Assembly: GCA_023954155.1 (NCBI GenBank)
Contig: JAMLIO010000008.1
Span: 69,229 to 133,228 of the forward strand
From: Pseudobdellovibrionaceae bacterium
GTDB taxonomy: Bacteria > Bdellovibrionota > Bdellovibrionia > Bdellovibrionales > UBA1609
Direction of reading: 5' to 3'
Length of the DNA stretch: 64,000 bases
Shown: positions 1-9,295 of the stretch, in pieces
Layout: each line of letters begins with the position of its first letter
Position numbering within the stretch: the first letter of the stretch is position 1
The notes under the pieces: generated by a model
What the model saw: only the letters and a program-made list of their open reading frames with translations
Told to the model about the DNA's origin: nothing
Database searches by the model: none
Program-made: the position numbers and the translations under genes

Positions 1-30
1 AAACCTAAGGCTCAAACTGTAGACGCTTAA
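1..30 (+). CDS. C-terminal end of an upstream gene (partial), possibly TolQ/ExbB-like
   Basis: The first 30 bases read as nine sense codons (KPKAQTVDA) followed by TAA in frame 1. The rest of the gene lies outside the window. In Agl/Tol/Exb loci a TolQ/ExbB/MotA-like membrane protein usually comes directly before the two TolR-like genes, so that is the likeliest identity. This is inferred from context only; nine residues cannot identify a family. A small inverted repeat (142-147 with 155-160) lies in the 156-base spacer before the next gene but has no T-run, so read-through is plausible. Confidence 0.35.
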   Translation, partial: KPKAQTVDA

Positions 31-186
31 TTTAAAACGAAAAAGGCCTATATGTGTCTAAAAGACCATGTGGGTGAAGGTCTAAGGAAGTATCTCTCAC
101 GGTTCAGTAAAAAACTTAAGAGATACAAGAAGAGAGAGTAAGAGCTTAAAAATCAAGCTCAAAAAAACGTCCTAGAGGGGTGTAAG

Positions 187-651
187 TTGAAAAGAGATAA
201 GAAAAACCTAGATGTGGAAGTGGATTTAGTATCCTTTATTTCGCTACTCTCAGTATGTATCTGTTTCTTGCTATTAACAGCAGTGTGGATACAAATTGGT
301 TCTCTTAATGTAAAGCAAGCAGTAGGTGGTCAGTCTGCAGCAGAAACTAAAAAAGTTCCTGCAGTGTGGACGCAGATGCAGAAAGATGGAAGTTTGGTTC
401 TTAAATTTCAAGATTTCCCCAACACAGCTTTACGTTCTTTAGGGAAGCAAACTGTAGTGAATCCTGGTGAAGAAGGAAAAATCAATTATGAAGAGCTTGA
501 AGCCAAGCTCGCCTCTTTAATCAAAGTGGTTCCAGACCTTAACACAGGTTTGATTTTACCTTTAGGTGACACAGAATACGAAAATGTCATCCAGCTTATG
601 GATAATTTAAAAAAATCAGGGCTTACTAACTTAGGCGTATCTCCGCTTTAA
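187..651 (+). CDS. ExbD/TolR-family stator protein lacking the channel aspartate
   Basis: 154 residues with a short charged cytoplasmic N-terminus, one membrane helix at about residues 14-36, and a periplasmic domain, as in ExbD/TolR. These proteins pair with a TolQ/ExbB channel and transmit proton flow to envelope machinery. TTG start, chosen because AGAGGGG lies just upstream (about 174-180). When the helix is aligned to the TolR pattern E-x-N-x-x-P-L-x-D, Glu11 matches the Glu but the normally essential Asp is Ser19 (EVDLVSFISLL). It is therefore probably a structural rather than proton-carrying partner of the next gene. The two genes are 19 bases apart. Family certain; role in a gliding-type motor inferred. 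Confidence 0.82.
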   Translation: MKRDKKNLDVEVDLVSFISLLSVCICFLLLTAVWIQIGSLNVKQAVGGQSAAETKKVPAVWTQMQKDGSLVLKFQDFPNTALRSLGKQTVVNPGEEGKINYEELEAKLASLIKVVPDLNTGLILPLGDTEYENVIQLMDNLKKSGLTNLGVSPL

Positions 652-670
652 AAAGGAATGAGGGGTAATT

Positions 671-1168
671 GTGGCAGAAAGTGTTTTAGAACAAACAAGT
701 TTAAACAGTCCTATTGAAGGAAGCTCAACGCTAAATCCAAAAGGACAAAGGTTCAAAAAGAATCTAGTCCAAACGGTGATGTTGACTTCACTAGTAGATG
801 CCTTTTCAATTCTAGTGGTTTACCTGCTGATGAGTTATAGCAGTTCTGGTGAGATCATGTACATCTCTAAGGACATGGTGTTGCCCACGGCTATGGAAGC
901 AGAGACTTTAAACCGTCAAATCACCATTAAATATGAGGATGGTAGCTACTTCGTTGAAGACATTCAAGTGACTAAGGATGAGCTATTCCCAACCTTACTA
1001 AAAATGAAATTAGACTTTAAAGAAAAGTATCCTGAGTTGGATTCAGAAAACCAAATCATTATCCAAGCGGATAAGGGCGAGAAGTTTATTGATTTAAATT
1101 GGATCATTCATGCCAGTGCACAAGCAGGTTTTGAAGAGATTAAATTTGCGGTGTTGACTGCAGGGTAA
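671..1168 (+). CDS. ExbD/TolR-family stator protein with channel aspartate
   Basis: 165 residues: a 30-residue cytoplasmic lead, one membrane helix at about 36-56, and a periplasmic domain of about 100 residues. The helix carries SLVDAFSILVVYLL, with Asp43 at the position of the proton-accepting Asp of TolR/ExbD. This copy can thus carry the ion-flow function that its upstream neighbour seems to have lost. GTG start at 671, preceded by AATGAGGGG. The two paralogues together resemble AglQ/AglS of the myxobacterial gliding motor, which also uses two TolR-like subunits per locus. The following gene begins 11 bases downstream, so co-translation is likely. Confidence 0.85.
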   Translation: MAESVLEQTSLNSPIEGSSTLNPKGQRFKKNLVQTVMLTSLVDAFSILVVYLLMSYSSSGEIMYISKDMVLPTAMEAETLNRQITIKYEDGSYFVEDIQVTKDELFPTLLKMKLDFKEKYPELDSENQIIIQADKGEKFIDLNWIIHASAQAGFEEIKFAVLTAG

Positions 1169-1178
1169 GGGGACATAG

Positions 1179-4100
1179 ATGAAACAAGGGTTGATTTTCA
1201 GTCTTTTAGCGATCTTGATGATGCCTACTGCACACGCATCAATGGATGAGGCCACTCGTGAACGTCTAATTGAGAAGTTCACTAAGGTTTACCAGCAAAT
1301 CGCTGATGAAGAAGAGGCTAAAGTGAATGTGACACTCAGATTGGGTGACATGTTGGCTGAAAAAGGTCGTGACCTTGCCAATAAAGAATTAGGTGAAGGT
1401 TGTGGGGTTTGTACTGCGGGTGATGAACCTCGAAAACAGGCTCTAAGATATTATAGCGAGGCTGTGGGATTCTTAAAAGATGACAGAAAAGCTTCAGTTC
1501 AATTGCAAATGGGACACTTACAAGAGCTTTTAGCACTAGAATTAGACGCTATTAAGTCCTATGAGTCTGTCTTTAAAAATGCAAAAAATGAAAAGCTCAC
1601 GGCAGAAGCCAACTTTTCATTAGGTGAACTTTATTTTAAGAAAAGAAACTTTCCGTTAGCTGCATCCTACTTTCTAAAGGTGATGAATGCTTCAGACGGT
1701 GTAGGTAGAAAAGGTCTTTCTGCTTATAGAAAAGCATGGTGTGAGTTTAATGCTGGGAACTACTCTAAAGGCACAAATGAACTTGTAACGATATTGCAGT
1801 CACCCAAGTTTTTAACTCGTTCTGCGGATACAGGCGTTGTTTCTGTGGATGAAGAGTTTAAAGATGAGATCACTAGAGACCTAGTGGTTTTTATGGTTAA
1901 ACGCGGCTACCAAGCTAACGATTTTGACGTCATTTATAAATTAGGAAAAGACGACACAAAGATTGATCACTTGACCAACTTTGCTGAAGAGTTAGAGCGA
2001 CTAGGTGAAGTGAACAACTCTATTGAAGTTTGGAACAAATTATTAGGAAAATTAAAAGACCCTATTCAAAAATGGGGTGGACAAGTCAGATATGCGAACT
2101 TGTTAAGAGAAAATAAAAAAATCGAAGACTCTTTAAAAGCCTTTGACCGTGCGTTGTCTTTTGGGGCGGGTCAAGATTCATGTCAAACAGACACATGTAA
2201 AGAAATCAGACTTAGAGAAAGAAAGTATGTTTTAGATTGGCATAATAGCATTAAGAAGAATCCTACCGAGGATCTTTCTAAGGCTTATGCGATTTATAAC
2301 CGTTATAATAAAAACGAGCCTGATATGATGTATTGGGCGGCTGAAATTGATTTGACTCTTAAAAAACCAAAAGAAGCTTTTACTGGTTTTGCTAAAACTG
2401 TAGAAATTTATCCTAAAGCACAAGCTGAAGATGAAAAGAAACAAAAAGAGTTAGCCCAAATGTATGAGGCTTCTTTGCTTAAAAGAATCGAGATTGCGGA
2501 AGATCAAAAACTTCCTGAGCTAGCAAAAGTGTATGAAGCTTACTTAGCGGGCTCTAAAGATAAAGCTCAAGACGTCAAAGTGAAGTATCAATTGGCGCGT
2601 TTGGCTTATGACAATAAAGACTACATCAAAGCTTTTAATCAGTTTAAAGATTTTGCGATAAAAACTAAATCTACTGATGCTGAGGATGTTAAGCTAAAAG
2701 AACAAGCGGCGGATTTGGCGTTAGACTCTTTGGTTCTAGCTAAAAGAGATGATCTTATGATCTCTGCTGCAGAAGAACTTTCAGAAGCTCTTCCGCAAAA
2801 ATCAGCAGAATACCAAGGTATTGTTCGTAAGGCTGTGATCAACCAGTCTTTAGAATTAGCACAAGATAATGGTGGTAAGGCTCAGGCAGGAAGTAAAAAG
2901 GCCTTAGACTTACTTAAAAAAGCGGATTTTAGTGGTGCTACAGAACAAGAAAAAGAAGTGATTTTAAAGAACAAAATCATTCTTGCTGAACAGATGGGTC
3001 AGATCAGTGAAGCTATTGGTTATGTGAATCAATACCTCACTTTACCGAAGCTCTCTAAAGAAAATCAGCAGTTTGCATACACTAAAAAAGCATGGCTATC
3101 AGAGCTTGTATTTGATTTTTCTGGCGCACTAGAAGCCACAAAAAATATTGAAAGCTTAAAAGAGCCTGCACGTACATTACAATTAGCGCTTTTAACGGAT
3201 TTAGCTGGCGGAGATTCTTCTGTTCTGTTTAAAGAGTATATTGAGAAGAACCCTAAAGCCGCTGAATCTCCAGAAATGGCTTTAGACCTTATTAAGAAAT
3301 CAAATGCGGCGTGGGCAGAGTTTAATAAATACAAAACTGTATTGGAAAGTAATCCTGCACTTTGGAAAGACGCTTTGCTGGTCTCCTATGAACAGAATCC
3401 TTCTTTACCAGAGCTTGCTAAAGTTCTGAAATGGAACGAAACGGATAAGAAGTTCAGAGTTGAAATTTTACAGACTCAGATGATCAAACCTGAAATTGCC
3501 ACTCGTGCTCAAGCTTTAGCGGCGATGGCAGTGGATACAGAAGATCAAAACAAAATGGGCAAAGACATTCAAGCAAGAACCAAAGCCATTAAAGATTATG
3601 AAGCCTTTGTGGCCGACATCTTAAAAGCGGATATTTGGTTTGGACAAGTCTATGCTCTTGATGTTTTGGCTAAAGAATCACAAAGATTCTATGAAGAGGT
3701 GATGAGCCTTCCTATTCCAGAGGAACTGACTCCAGAAGAGCAAAACCAGTATATGAACTTACTGGCTCAAAGTGCTTCTCCATACCAAGCTAAAAATCAA
3801 CAGATCACAACAAAGCTTGCTGAGATTTGGAACGAAAAGAAGGCCGTAAAATCTGTGTTCTCTGAATTAGGTAAACAGCCTAAGTGGGTGCAAAACCTTT
3901 GGGTGAAAGAATATCAAGACCTAGCAGGTGTCGCTCCTAAGGAGTTCAACACTTTCGTGGCTTCTGAAGTGGGCAAGTTCCAAGGTGCTGAGGTTGTAGT
4001 GGCTAAAAAATCTGCGGATGTTCCTTTGAAAGACATGATGAAGGTGCGCTCCAAAGTTATGGCTGAGCCTTTTAACAAAGGTGTCTTAGGGCAATTATTA

Positions 4101-4196
4101 GATATCGAAAAACAAAGAAAACAAGACAAGATGGTCATTTATTTAGAACAAAGACTATCAAAGATTGATCAATTAAAAGGTGGGGTAACGAAATGA
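1179..4196 (+). CDS. Large periplasmic tetratricopeptide-repeat protein
   Basis: 1005 residues beginning with a signal peptide (cleavage plausible after THA-SMDEA, near residue 20). The body is almost entirely paired amphipathic helices; TPR-like units such as GELYFKKRNFPLAASYFLKV recur. A Cys pair (GCGVC) sits near residue 75 and another (CQTDTC) in the middle. Such long TPR solenoids act as periplasmic scaffolds; in the Glt gliding machinery TPR proteins bridge the inner-membrane motor and the outer membrane. ATG start behind AAGGGGACAT. It is translationally coupled to the next gene through an ATGA overlap at 4193-4196. The repeats are clear; the Glt-like role is inferred from neighbours. 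Confidence 0.75.
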   Translation: MKQGLIFSLLAILMMPTAHASMDEATRERLIEKFTKVYQQIADEEEAKVNVTLRLGDMLAEKGRDLANKELGEGCGVCTAGDEPRKQALRYYSEAVGFLKDDRKASVQLQMGHLQELLALELDAIKSYESVFKNAKNEKLTAEANFSLGELYFKKRNFPLAASYFLKVMNASDGVGRKGLSAYRKAWCEFNAGNYSKGTNELVTILQSPKFLTRSADTGVVSVDEEFKDEITRDLVVFMVKRGYQANDFDVIYKLGKDDTKIDHLTNFAEELERLGEVNNSIEVWNKLLGKLKDPIQKWGGQVRYANLLRENKKIEDSLKAFDRALSFGAGQDSCQTDTCKEIRLRERKYVLDWHNSIKKNPTEDLSKAYAIYNRYNKNEPDMMYWAAEIDLTLKKPKEAFTGFAKTVEIYPKAQAEDEKKQKELAQMYEASLLKRIEIAEDQKLPELAKVYEAYLAGSKDKAQDVKVKYQLARLAYDNKDYIKAFNQFKDFAIKTKSTDAEDVKLKEQAADLALDSLVLAKRDDLMISAAEELSEALPQKSAEYQGIVRKAVINQSLELAQDNGGKAQAGSKKALDLLKKADFSGATEQEKEVILKNKIILAEQMGQISEAIGYVNQYLTLPKLSKENQQFAYTKKAWLSELVFDFSGALEATKNIESLKEPARTLQLALLTDLAGGDSSVLFKEYIEKNPKAAESPEMALDLIKKSNAAWAEFNKYKTVLESNPALWKDALLVSYEQNPSLPELAKVLKWNETDKKFRVEILQTQMIKPEIATRAQALAAMAVDTEDQNKMGKDIQARTKAIKDYEAFVADILKADIWFGQVYALDVLAKESQRFYEEVMSLPIPEELTPEEQNQYMNLLAQSASPYQAKNQQITTKLAEIWNEKKAVKSVFSELGKQPKWVQNLWVKEYQDLAGVAPKEFNTFVASEVGKFQGAEVVVAKKSADVPLKDMMKVRSKVMAEPFNKGVLGQLLDIEKQRKQDKMVIYLEQRLSKIDQLKGGVTK

Positions 4197-4423
4197 GGAT
4201 ACTAATCGCAATTCTATTGTCACTGAGCTTTGCAAGTGTAGGTTTGGCAGCTCCCAAAAAGAAATCAACAGAAGTCAGTTTTGATGAGCTGTTGATTCAA
4301 GGTCAGTACCACTTTTCTGATGAGATCGTAACTACAGTGGAACAAGATAAAGTTTTGGACGCGTTACTAGGTTTAAGAAAAGACTTTAAAGATAAAATGA
4401 AAAGATCGGCAAGTAGGTACTAA
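4193..4423 (+). CDS. Small exported protein of the envelope-machine operon
   Basis: 76 residues starting with a signal peptide (cleavage about residue 20, GLAAPKKK). The mature part is about 56 residues, charged and likely helical, with FDELLIQGQYHFSDE and a basic C-terminus. It overlaps the TPR gene stop by ATGA and lies four bases before the TonB-like gene, so it is embedded in the operon. I do not recognise a family. A small exported protein in exactly this place between the TPR scaffold and the AgmX-type protein suggests an accessory subunit of the same complex. Expression is supported by coupling and an intact frame; function is unknown. Confidence 0.65.
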   Translation: MRILIAILLSLSFASVGLAAPKKKSTEVSFDELLIQGQYHFSDEIVTTVEQDKVLDALLGLRKDFKDKMKRSASRY

Positions 4424-4426
4424 CAC

Positions 4427-5575
4427 ATGAAGAATTTATGTTTAAAAAATAACGAAGGAAAGGTAGTCAGACTGATACCTGTAGATGCGGTGGACGAGAT
4501 CTTAGTTGTAAGATCCCCATTGGATCAGCGGTTATTGTTTCGACCTGCTTATGAGCAAGAGCTTCTTGAGTCTGAAGGCTGGGAAGTTCTAAAGAAATTT
4601 TCTAGTGAACAGGCTTTAAAGTCTCCTATCGTCTTAACGCCACAGTTATCTTTGGCAGCTTGTGATACAGACGAAGTGATCGTGAATTCTGCTATCTCTG
4701 AAGAAGATAACAGAACGTGGAAGATTTCTGCTATTTCTACTTTGCTTTTGGGTTTTTTACTGATGGTGGGTGTTTTGAGAATGCCTGCTCCAGAACCCCA
4801 AGAAATCAAAGAAGAGCAAAGACAAGAAGTGGTAAAGATTGTTAAGTTGCAAAAACCAGAGCCAATTAAAATTAAGAGCACGCATACAACCACAACGACT
4901 GTGACTCAAACTCCAACAACGAATGCTCCCAAAGTCAGATCCACTCAAACCATTAAAAGAATGGGAGCGTTGGCTGCTTTGGGCAATGCGACCTCGAACA
5001 ATGGTCAGCAAGGTGGTTTAGATTTGGGTGCGGTTAAGACATCAGCAGGTCCTGGACTTGGTGGTGGTACTGAAGGAAGTGGCGGAGTGCAAACTTCTTT
5101 ATATGGTAAAGGCATTGTCTCTGCTCCTGTAGGCGTAGGTGGAAACTTGCAAGGTGCTGGTGGATACGGAACAAAAGGTAAAGGTGGTGGCCAAGCAGGT
5201 TACGGAACGTTATCTTTAGTAGGTTCATCTGGAGCTTCAGTGATTCCAGTCGGTGAAGAAGTCATCGCTGGTGGTGGATTAGATCAAGGCTTAATTTGGG
5301 ATGTGATCCGTAGAAACTCTGGTCAAATCCGTTTTTGCTACGAGCAAGGACTACAATCTGATCCTAATCTTAAAGGGCGTGTTGTGACGGATTTCACCAT
5401 TGGGTCCAATGGACAGGTGACATCTTTAAAGATCGCAAACACAACCATCAATTCAAAAATTGTTGAAGACTGTATTTCTCTTAGAATTAAAGCTTGGAAA
5501 TTTCCATTACCTGAGGGCGGAAAATCAGTCAGCGTTAAAGTTCCATTTAATTTAAACAGACAAGGAAGGGGTTAA
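4427..5575 (+). CDS. TonB-like trans-envelope protein with AgmX/PglI C-terminal domain
   Basis: 382 residues in four parts: a cytoplasmic N-domain (about 1-98), one membrane helix (about 100-118), a Pro/Thr- then Gly-rich periplasmic linker (about 119-280), and a C-terminal domain (about 285-382). The C-domain has RRNSGQIRFCYEQGL, GRVVTDFTI and a second conserved Cys in VEDCISLRI. This is the AgmX/PglI tail found in GltG/GltJ of the Myxococcus gliding complex and related to TonB tails. The architecture fits a protein that spans the periplasm and contacts an outer-membrane partner when driven by a TolQR-type motor. It follows the small exported gene by 4 bases and precedes a lipoprotein. Confidence 0.82.
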   Translation: MKNLCLKNNEGKVVRLIPVDAVDEILVVRSPLDQRLLFRPAYEQELLESEGWEVLKKFSSEQALKSPIVLTPQLSLAACDTDEVIVNSAISEEDNRTWKISAISTLLLGFLLMVGVLRMPAPEPQEIKEEQRQEVVKIVKLQKPEPIKIKSTHTTTTTVTQTPTTNAPKVRSTQTIKRMGALAALGNATSNNGQQGGLDLGAVKTSAGPGLGGGTEGSGGVQTSLYGKGIVSAPVGVGGNLQGAGGYGTKGKGGGQAGYGTLSLVGSSGASVIPVGEEVIAGGGLDQGLIWDVIRRNSGQIRFCYEQGLQSDPNLKGRVVTDFTIGSNGQVTSLKIANTTINSKIVEDCISLRIKAWKFPLPEGGKSVSVKVPFNLNRQGRG

Positions 5576-5578
5576 TCT

Positions 5579-6991
5579 GTGAAAACAAAACCTTTATTAT
5601 TAACATTACTAGCCGTACTTGGATTGGGCGTATCTTGTAGTTTTTCAAACGACCCTTTTGAAGACTATGATGATTCTATCCGCGAGGCCACTGTTGAAGA
5701 GACTAAGCCTCCTGTGCCTCCAGGGATCAACTCAAATTCAGTTTTGATCAATCCTTCTAAGCATGTATTTCTTTTTACAGAAGGAGTGCAATCTGCTTAT
5801 GAAGTGGAAGCTAAGGTCTTTATTCCAGACGCCGAATTCACTATGGAGCTTGTTGATCCGCCTCCAGGGATGACCATTGAGTTGGTGACAACAGCTGCTG
5901 ATGACTTGGCTGCTACTGGGCCTGTGTTACCTGGCGATACTGATGCTGATGCTGATGTGGCTGATGAAGATGAAGTGGTTGTGCCGCCTCCATCAAACTT
6001 GAATAGAAAAGTTTTTGTGATCAAGTGGCAACCAGACCATAACACAATCACTGATGATAATATTGGCAGTATCGTAAAACACATTTCAGTCAGAGTGCTT
6101 GTAGATGATGACATTCTTGTTCCCAGAGAGATCCCTTATGTGGTCTTCCAAAGCGAAAAAGAACTTAAGGTCACCTCAGCAGATATTCCCAATGAATTTC
6201 TTGAAGGTGAAAAGACACAGTTTAAAGTTTATGTGGATTATCCAAACTTTATGGGATCAAAATTCCCAGCTATGGCTGTGTTCACTAAAGGGAACTCTTC
6301 TGGTGTTGTGACAGATGGTTGTGCCAACCTACAAAATTGGATTAAAACTACAGGGCAAAAGCTTATCAACGATCCTACTGACCCTAATAACGGGAAGATC
6401 GAATACACTTTTGAAGCGAACTTCACAAAATTAGATATCACAACGTCAAGAACGACTTGTACTATTGAAGTGAAAGTCAGTGACACAAGAAACGTTTCGG
6501 CTCCTTACGAAATTGCTCTACGCGTGAAGAACACGATTAAAGCTCCAAAAACATCTTGGAGTGAGTCTATGGTGTATGAGTTACAACAAGGAACACAAAC
6601 CATTGTGCCTTTCTTCTTCTTTGGAATTCAAGACGAAGGAACTGTAGAGCTTACTTTTGAAACTCCTTGCATCACACTTTTTGGTGGAATGTTAGATTGT
6701 TCTTGTAAACAAGAATCAGGGGTTAGCAACCGTCATATTCTTAACTGTACAATTTTTGGTACGCATAAGGTATTTGACCGTGCAGTAGAGTACAACTTGG
6801 TCATGAAAGCTAAGGTCAAAAACCTAAGTGAAGAGTCTGAGCAGATTACATTTAGAAGAAAAATTAAATTTTATCCTCCTGGCACAAAAGCAGACAACTC
6901 AATTGGAGTCGGCATGGGCGAAGACAGTGGTTCAGCAAATGCTAACCCAAGTCCAGTTATGGATACTAATAACTACGGAGGAGGAATCTAA
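5579..6991 (+). CDS. Lipoprotein of the envelope-machine operon, beta-rich
   Basis: 470 residues. The N-terminus is a lipoprotein signal with lipobox LGVSC (Cys20), followed by an acidic stretch and then beta-rich sequence that could form Ig/cadherin-like modules. An Asp/Ala-rich insert with ADADVADED lies near residue 120. Two Cys-rich spots near the C-terminal third may form disulfides. GTG start three bases after the preceding stop; the stop overlaps the next start (TAATG at 6989-6993). No family is recognised with confidence. By position it may be the outer-membrane lipoprotein partner of the following barrel, as GltK is thought to be for GltA/GltB; this is inference. Confidence 0.65.
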   Translation: MKTKPLLLTLLAVLGLGVSCSFSNDPFEDYDDSIREATVEETKPPVPPGINSNSVLINPSKHVFLFTEGVQSAYEVEAKVFIPDAEFTMELVDPPPGMTIELVTTAADDLAATGPVLPGDTDADADVADEDEVVVPPPSNLNRKVFVIKWQPDHNTITDDNIGSIVKHISVRVLVDDDILVPREIPYVVFQSEKELKVTSADIPNEFLEGEKTQFKVYVDYPNFMGSKFPAMAVFTKGNSSGVVTDGCANLQNWIKTTGQKLINDPTDPNNGKIEYTFEANFTKLDITTSRTTCTIEVKVSDTRNVSAPYEIALRVKNTIKAPKTSWSESMVYELQQGTQTIVPFFFFGIQDEGTVELTFETPCITLFGGMLDCSCKQESGVSNRHILNCTIFGTHKVFDRAVEYNLVMKAKVKNLSEESEQITFRRKIKFYPPGTKADNSIGVGMGEDSGSANANPSPVMDTNNYGGGI

Positions 6992-7671
6992 TGAAAAAGT
7001 TAATACTGATTTTAGCGACTTGGATGGGATTGAGTGCATCCGCTTTGGGTTCTGAAATTTTAAAAGATTTTGACTCTTTAGGTGGAAACGCAGACATTTA
7101 TGAAAAGACAAGTGCTTTGAATCCAGAGATTAAAACTCAAGTGATTCAAAACAGAATCGTAAATCGTAGAATGCGTTTTGAACTTTCTCCTTCAGTGACT
7201 TCATTTTGGGGTGGAAACCCTTACATGAAAACAAGCACTGTGGGCTTGGATGTGAACTTCCATCTAACACCTAGATGGTCTATCGGTGTGGCTTATAACT
7301 TTCATGCCATGAACGAACTTTCTGGTGAAGGTGATAGAATGATTCGCATTGATAGCCGCGTTCAGGATGTGGACTATCTTAAGCAAAGTGTACTTGCCAA
7401 AGTATCTTACTACCCATTTTATGGAAAACTAAACTTATTTAACAATATTGTTCACTTTGACATCTATACATCTTTAGGTGGTGGAACTGTGATGCTAAGA
7501 CATGGCAACCAACAAGCTTTAGCGGCTGACATTGGTCTGGCCGTTTGGTGGAGCCAACATTTAACAACACGTATAGGTTACCAATACATGACTTATGAAG
7601 CGCAACTTTTAAATGGACCAGTAAGACTGGATCTGTCTTCAGCTGTGCTTTCTGTGGGGTATTTACTATGA
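6991..7671 (+). CDS. Outer-membrane beta-barrel protein
   Basis: 226 residues with a signal peptide (cleavage near ALG-SEI), an N-terminal soluble stretch of about 40 residues, then alternating amphipathic strands (FELSPSVTSFWGGNP, LDVNFHLTPRWSIGVAYNF, TRIGYQYMTYEAQLL) ending in SVGYLL with a C-terminal hydrophobic residue, typical of small OMP barrels. It resembles the outer-membrane beta-barrel family found in myxobacterial gliding loci (GltA/GltB type). It overlaps both neighbours by one to four bases (TAATG, ATGA), so co-translation is strong. Probably the outer-membrane channel or anchor of the complex. Barrel assignment is firm; homology to GltA/B is inferred. Confidence 0.75.
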   Translation: MKKLILILATWMGLSASALGSEILKDFDSLGGNADIYEKTSALNPEIKTQVIQNRIVNRRMRFELSPSVTSFWGGNPYMKTSTVGLDVNFHLTPRWSIGVAYNFHAMNELSGEGDRMIRIDSRVQDVDYLKQSVLAKVSYYPFYGKLNLFNNIVHFDIYTSLGGGTVMLRHGNQQALAADIGLAVWWSQHLTTRIGYQYMTYEAQLLNGPVRLDLSSAVLSVGYLL

Positions 7672-9275
7672 TAAAGTCACTACAATATGTACTGGCAGCA
7701 CTGTTGTGCATGCCGCTCACTTGGAATGCGGCCTATGCTGATGATATTATCAATCTCTTAGGTGGAGCCAAAGACGAGGTTAAGATTGGTCAAGATACAA
7801 GCTTAACTCAGCAGCTTCGTAAAGCGGTGGGATCTTTGACGGCAGAACAGACCATCCTATTTAACTTTATCGACAATAAAGAGTTTAAAAAAGCTTTTTA
7901 TCAATGGGGTGCTGCTTTTGATGGTAAAACCTTTGAAAGATCGGCTACAGGCCAAGCTTTAAAAGCGTATTTATTTTATAAAGTAGGTCTTGAGATCAAT
8001 GGTCTTGAGATGCTTATGCAAATCAAAAATCCTGAAGCGATTCACTCTGAAATGGTGGCCTTCTGGAAAGAAGCTGCTCCTGTAGATTCTAAAGCGTGGA
8101 AGCTTGCGGATTTTGATTGGAACCCAAAATGGACTAATATTTTTGGTCGCGATGCTGAGGTTCAAGTCAGAAGTCGTAAGGTGTTTGATGCGTCTAATTA
8201 CGCTCAGATCGAAGAGCTTTTAAGAAAATCTAAAGAGAACACTGAAGAAAGAGCGTGGTTAGAGTGGCAATTGGCTCTTTACTTTGCACTTAATGATGAT
8301 GCGGGTAAAGGCGCTCAGGTACTAAGCCTATTGATGAAGGAAAAGCAAAACTTCATCGATCATGACCTAATGAACATTACAGCAGCTAGAATGCTTTATG
8401 AAAAAGGCTATCTTGATGCTGCAATCAAGTACTATAAAGAAGTTCCAAAAAAATCTGACTATTGGACAGAAGCTCAAGAAGAGATGGCGTGGTCTTATAT
8501 CAGAAAAGGTGAACCGCAAAACACAATGGCTGTCACAAAGTCCCTTGTTCACCCTGCATTTAAATCTTTAATTGGACCAGAGACTGTGTTTTTAAGAGCA
8601 CTTTCTCAACTTAAGGTTTGTGATTACCAAGGTGTAGCGCAATCTCTAGAAGACTATAAAACGTTTTTTAGACCTAAAGCTGCGAACCTTCAAAAGTTAC
8701 AAACTGATGATGTTGAGCCCATCGACTTTTTCTACAAAAGCATTCAAGAAAAAGGCCGTATGCCACTTAAGAGTTTAAAAACTTATGCAGCTAAACTTCC
8801 TAGATATATCACTCGAGATGAAGTGTTATATCGCTTGGCTCAAAGATCTGCGGGTTTAGAGACAGAGTCTAAAATTGCACTCGATCTTTACACTCAAAGT
8901 CTACAAGGTGGAACGGCTAAAGTGGGCTTCCAAGCTGATATTGATAGAGTGAAAGTGGCAACAAAAGATAAATCTCAAACTGCAAAAAATGCCTTTTACA
9001 GCCGTGTAAAGAGATTGGCTGATGAAGAAGTAACGGAGATTGGTCAAATTCTGCAAAAGATGCACATCGTTGAAGCCGAGCTTTTACAGCAGATTTCAGT
9101 TTCAAGTGCCATTGCAGCGACTGACAAAAAAGACATTGATGAGAAAAAAGGAAGTACAGGTGCTGAAGGACGTGATGTCTTAAAGTTCCCTGCCTCTTCA
9201 GAAGTTTGGTTTGATGAAATTTCAAACTTTAAGATCGATGTGAAAAAAGGGTGTCAAATATCTACTAAAAAGTAG
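7668..9275 (+). CDS. Periplasmic helical-repeat (TPR-like) protein
   Basis: 535 residues with a signal peptide (cleavage near AYA-DDI, about residue 24) and an all-helical body. Units such as YEKGYLDAAIKYYKEVPKKSDYWTEAQEEMAWSYIRKGEP are TPR-like. A single Cys lies mid-protein (KVCDYQG) and another near the C-terminus (KGCQIS). The start overlaps the stop of the barrel gene by ATGA. In Glt loci a TPR protein (GltC) accompanies the GltA/GltB barrels, which makes this a plausible functional analogue. The last member of the strictly overlapping gene run; the VWA lipoprotein follows 20 bases later. Confidence 0.65.
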   Translation: MIKSLQYVLAALLCMPLTWNAAYADDIINLLGGAKDEVKIGQDTSLTQQLRKAVGSLTAEQTILFNFIDNKEFKKAFYQWGAAFDGKTFERSATGQALKAYLFYKVGLEINGLEMLMQIKNPEAIHSEMVAFWKEAAPVDSKAWKLADFDWNPKWTNIFGRDAEVQVRSRKVFDASNYAQIEELLRKSKENTEERAWLEWQLALYFALNDDAGKGAQVLSLLMKEKQNFIDHDLMNITAARMLYEKGYLDAAIKYYKEVPKKSDYWTEAQEEMAWSYIRKGEPQNTMAVTKSLVHPAFKSLIGPETVFLRALSQLKVCDYQGVAQSLEDYKTFFRPKAANLQKLQTDDVEPIDFFYKSIQEKGRMPLKSLKTYAAKLPRYITRDEVLYRLAQRSAGLETESKIALDLYTQSLQGGTAKVGFQADIDRVKVATKDKSQTAKNAFYSRVKRLADEEVTEIGQILQKMHIVEAELLQQISVSSAIAATDKKDIDEKKGSTGAEGRDVLKFPASSEVWFDEISNFKIDVKKGCQISTKK

Positions 9276-9295
9276 TGAAGGATTAGGAAAAGAAT

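Noticed and set aside
5797-6114. - strand open frame of about 105 codons inside the operon lipoprotein gene
   Set aside because: It mirrors the codon use of the real gene on the other strand, has low-complexity Ser/Thr, no ribosome site and no known family.
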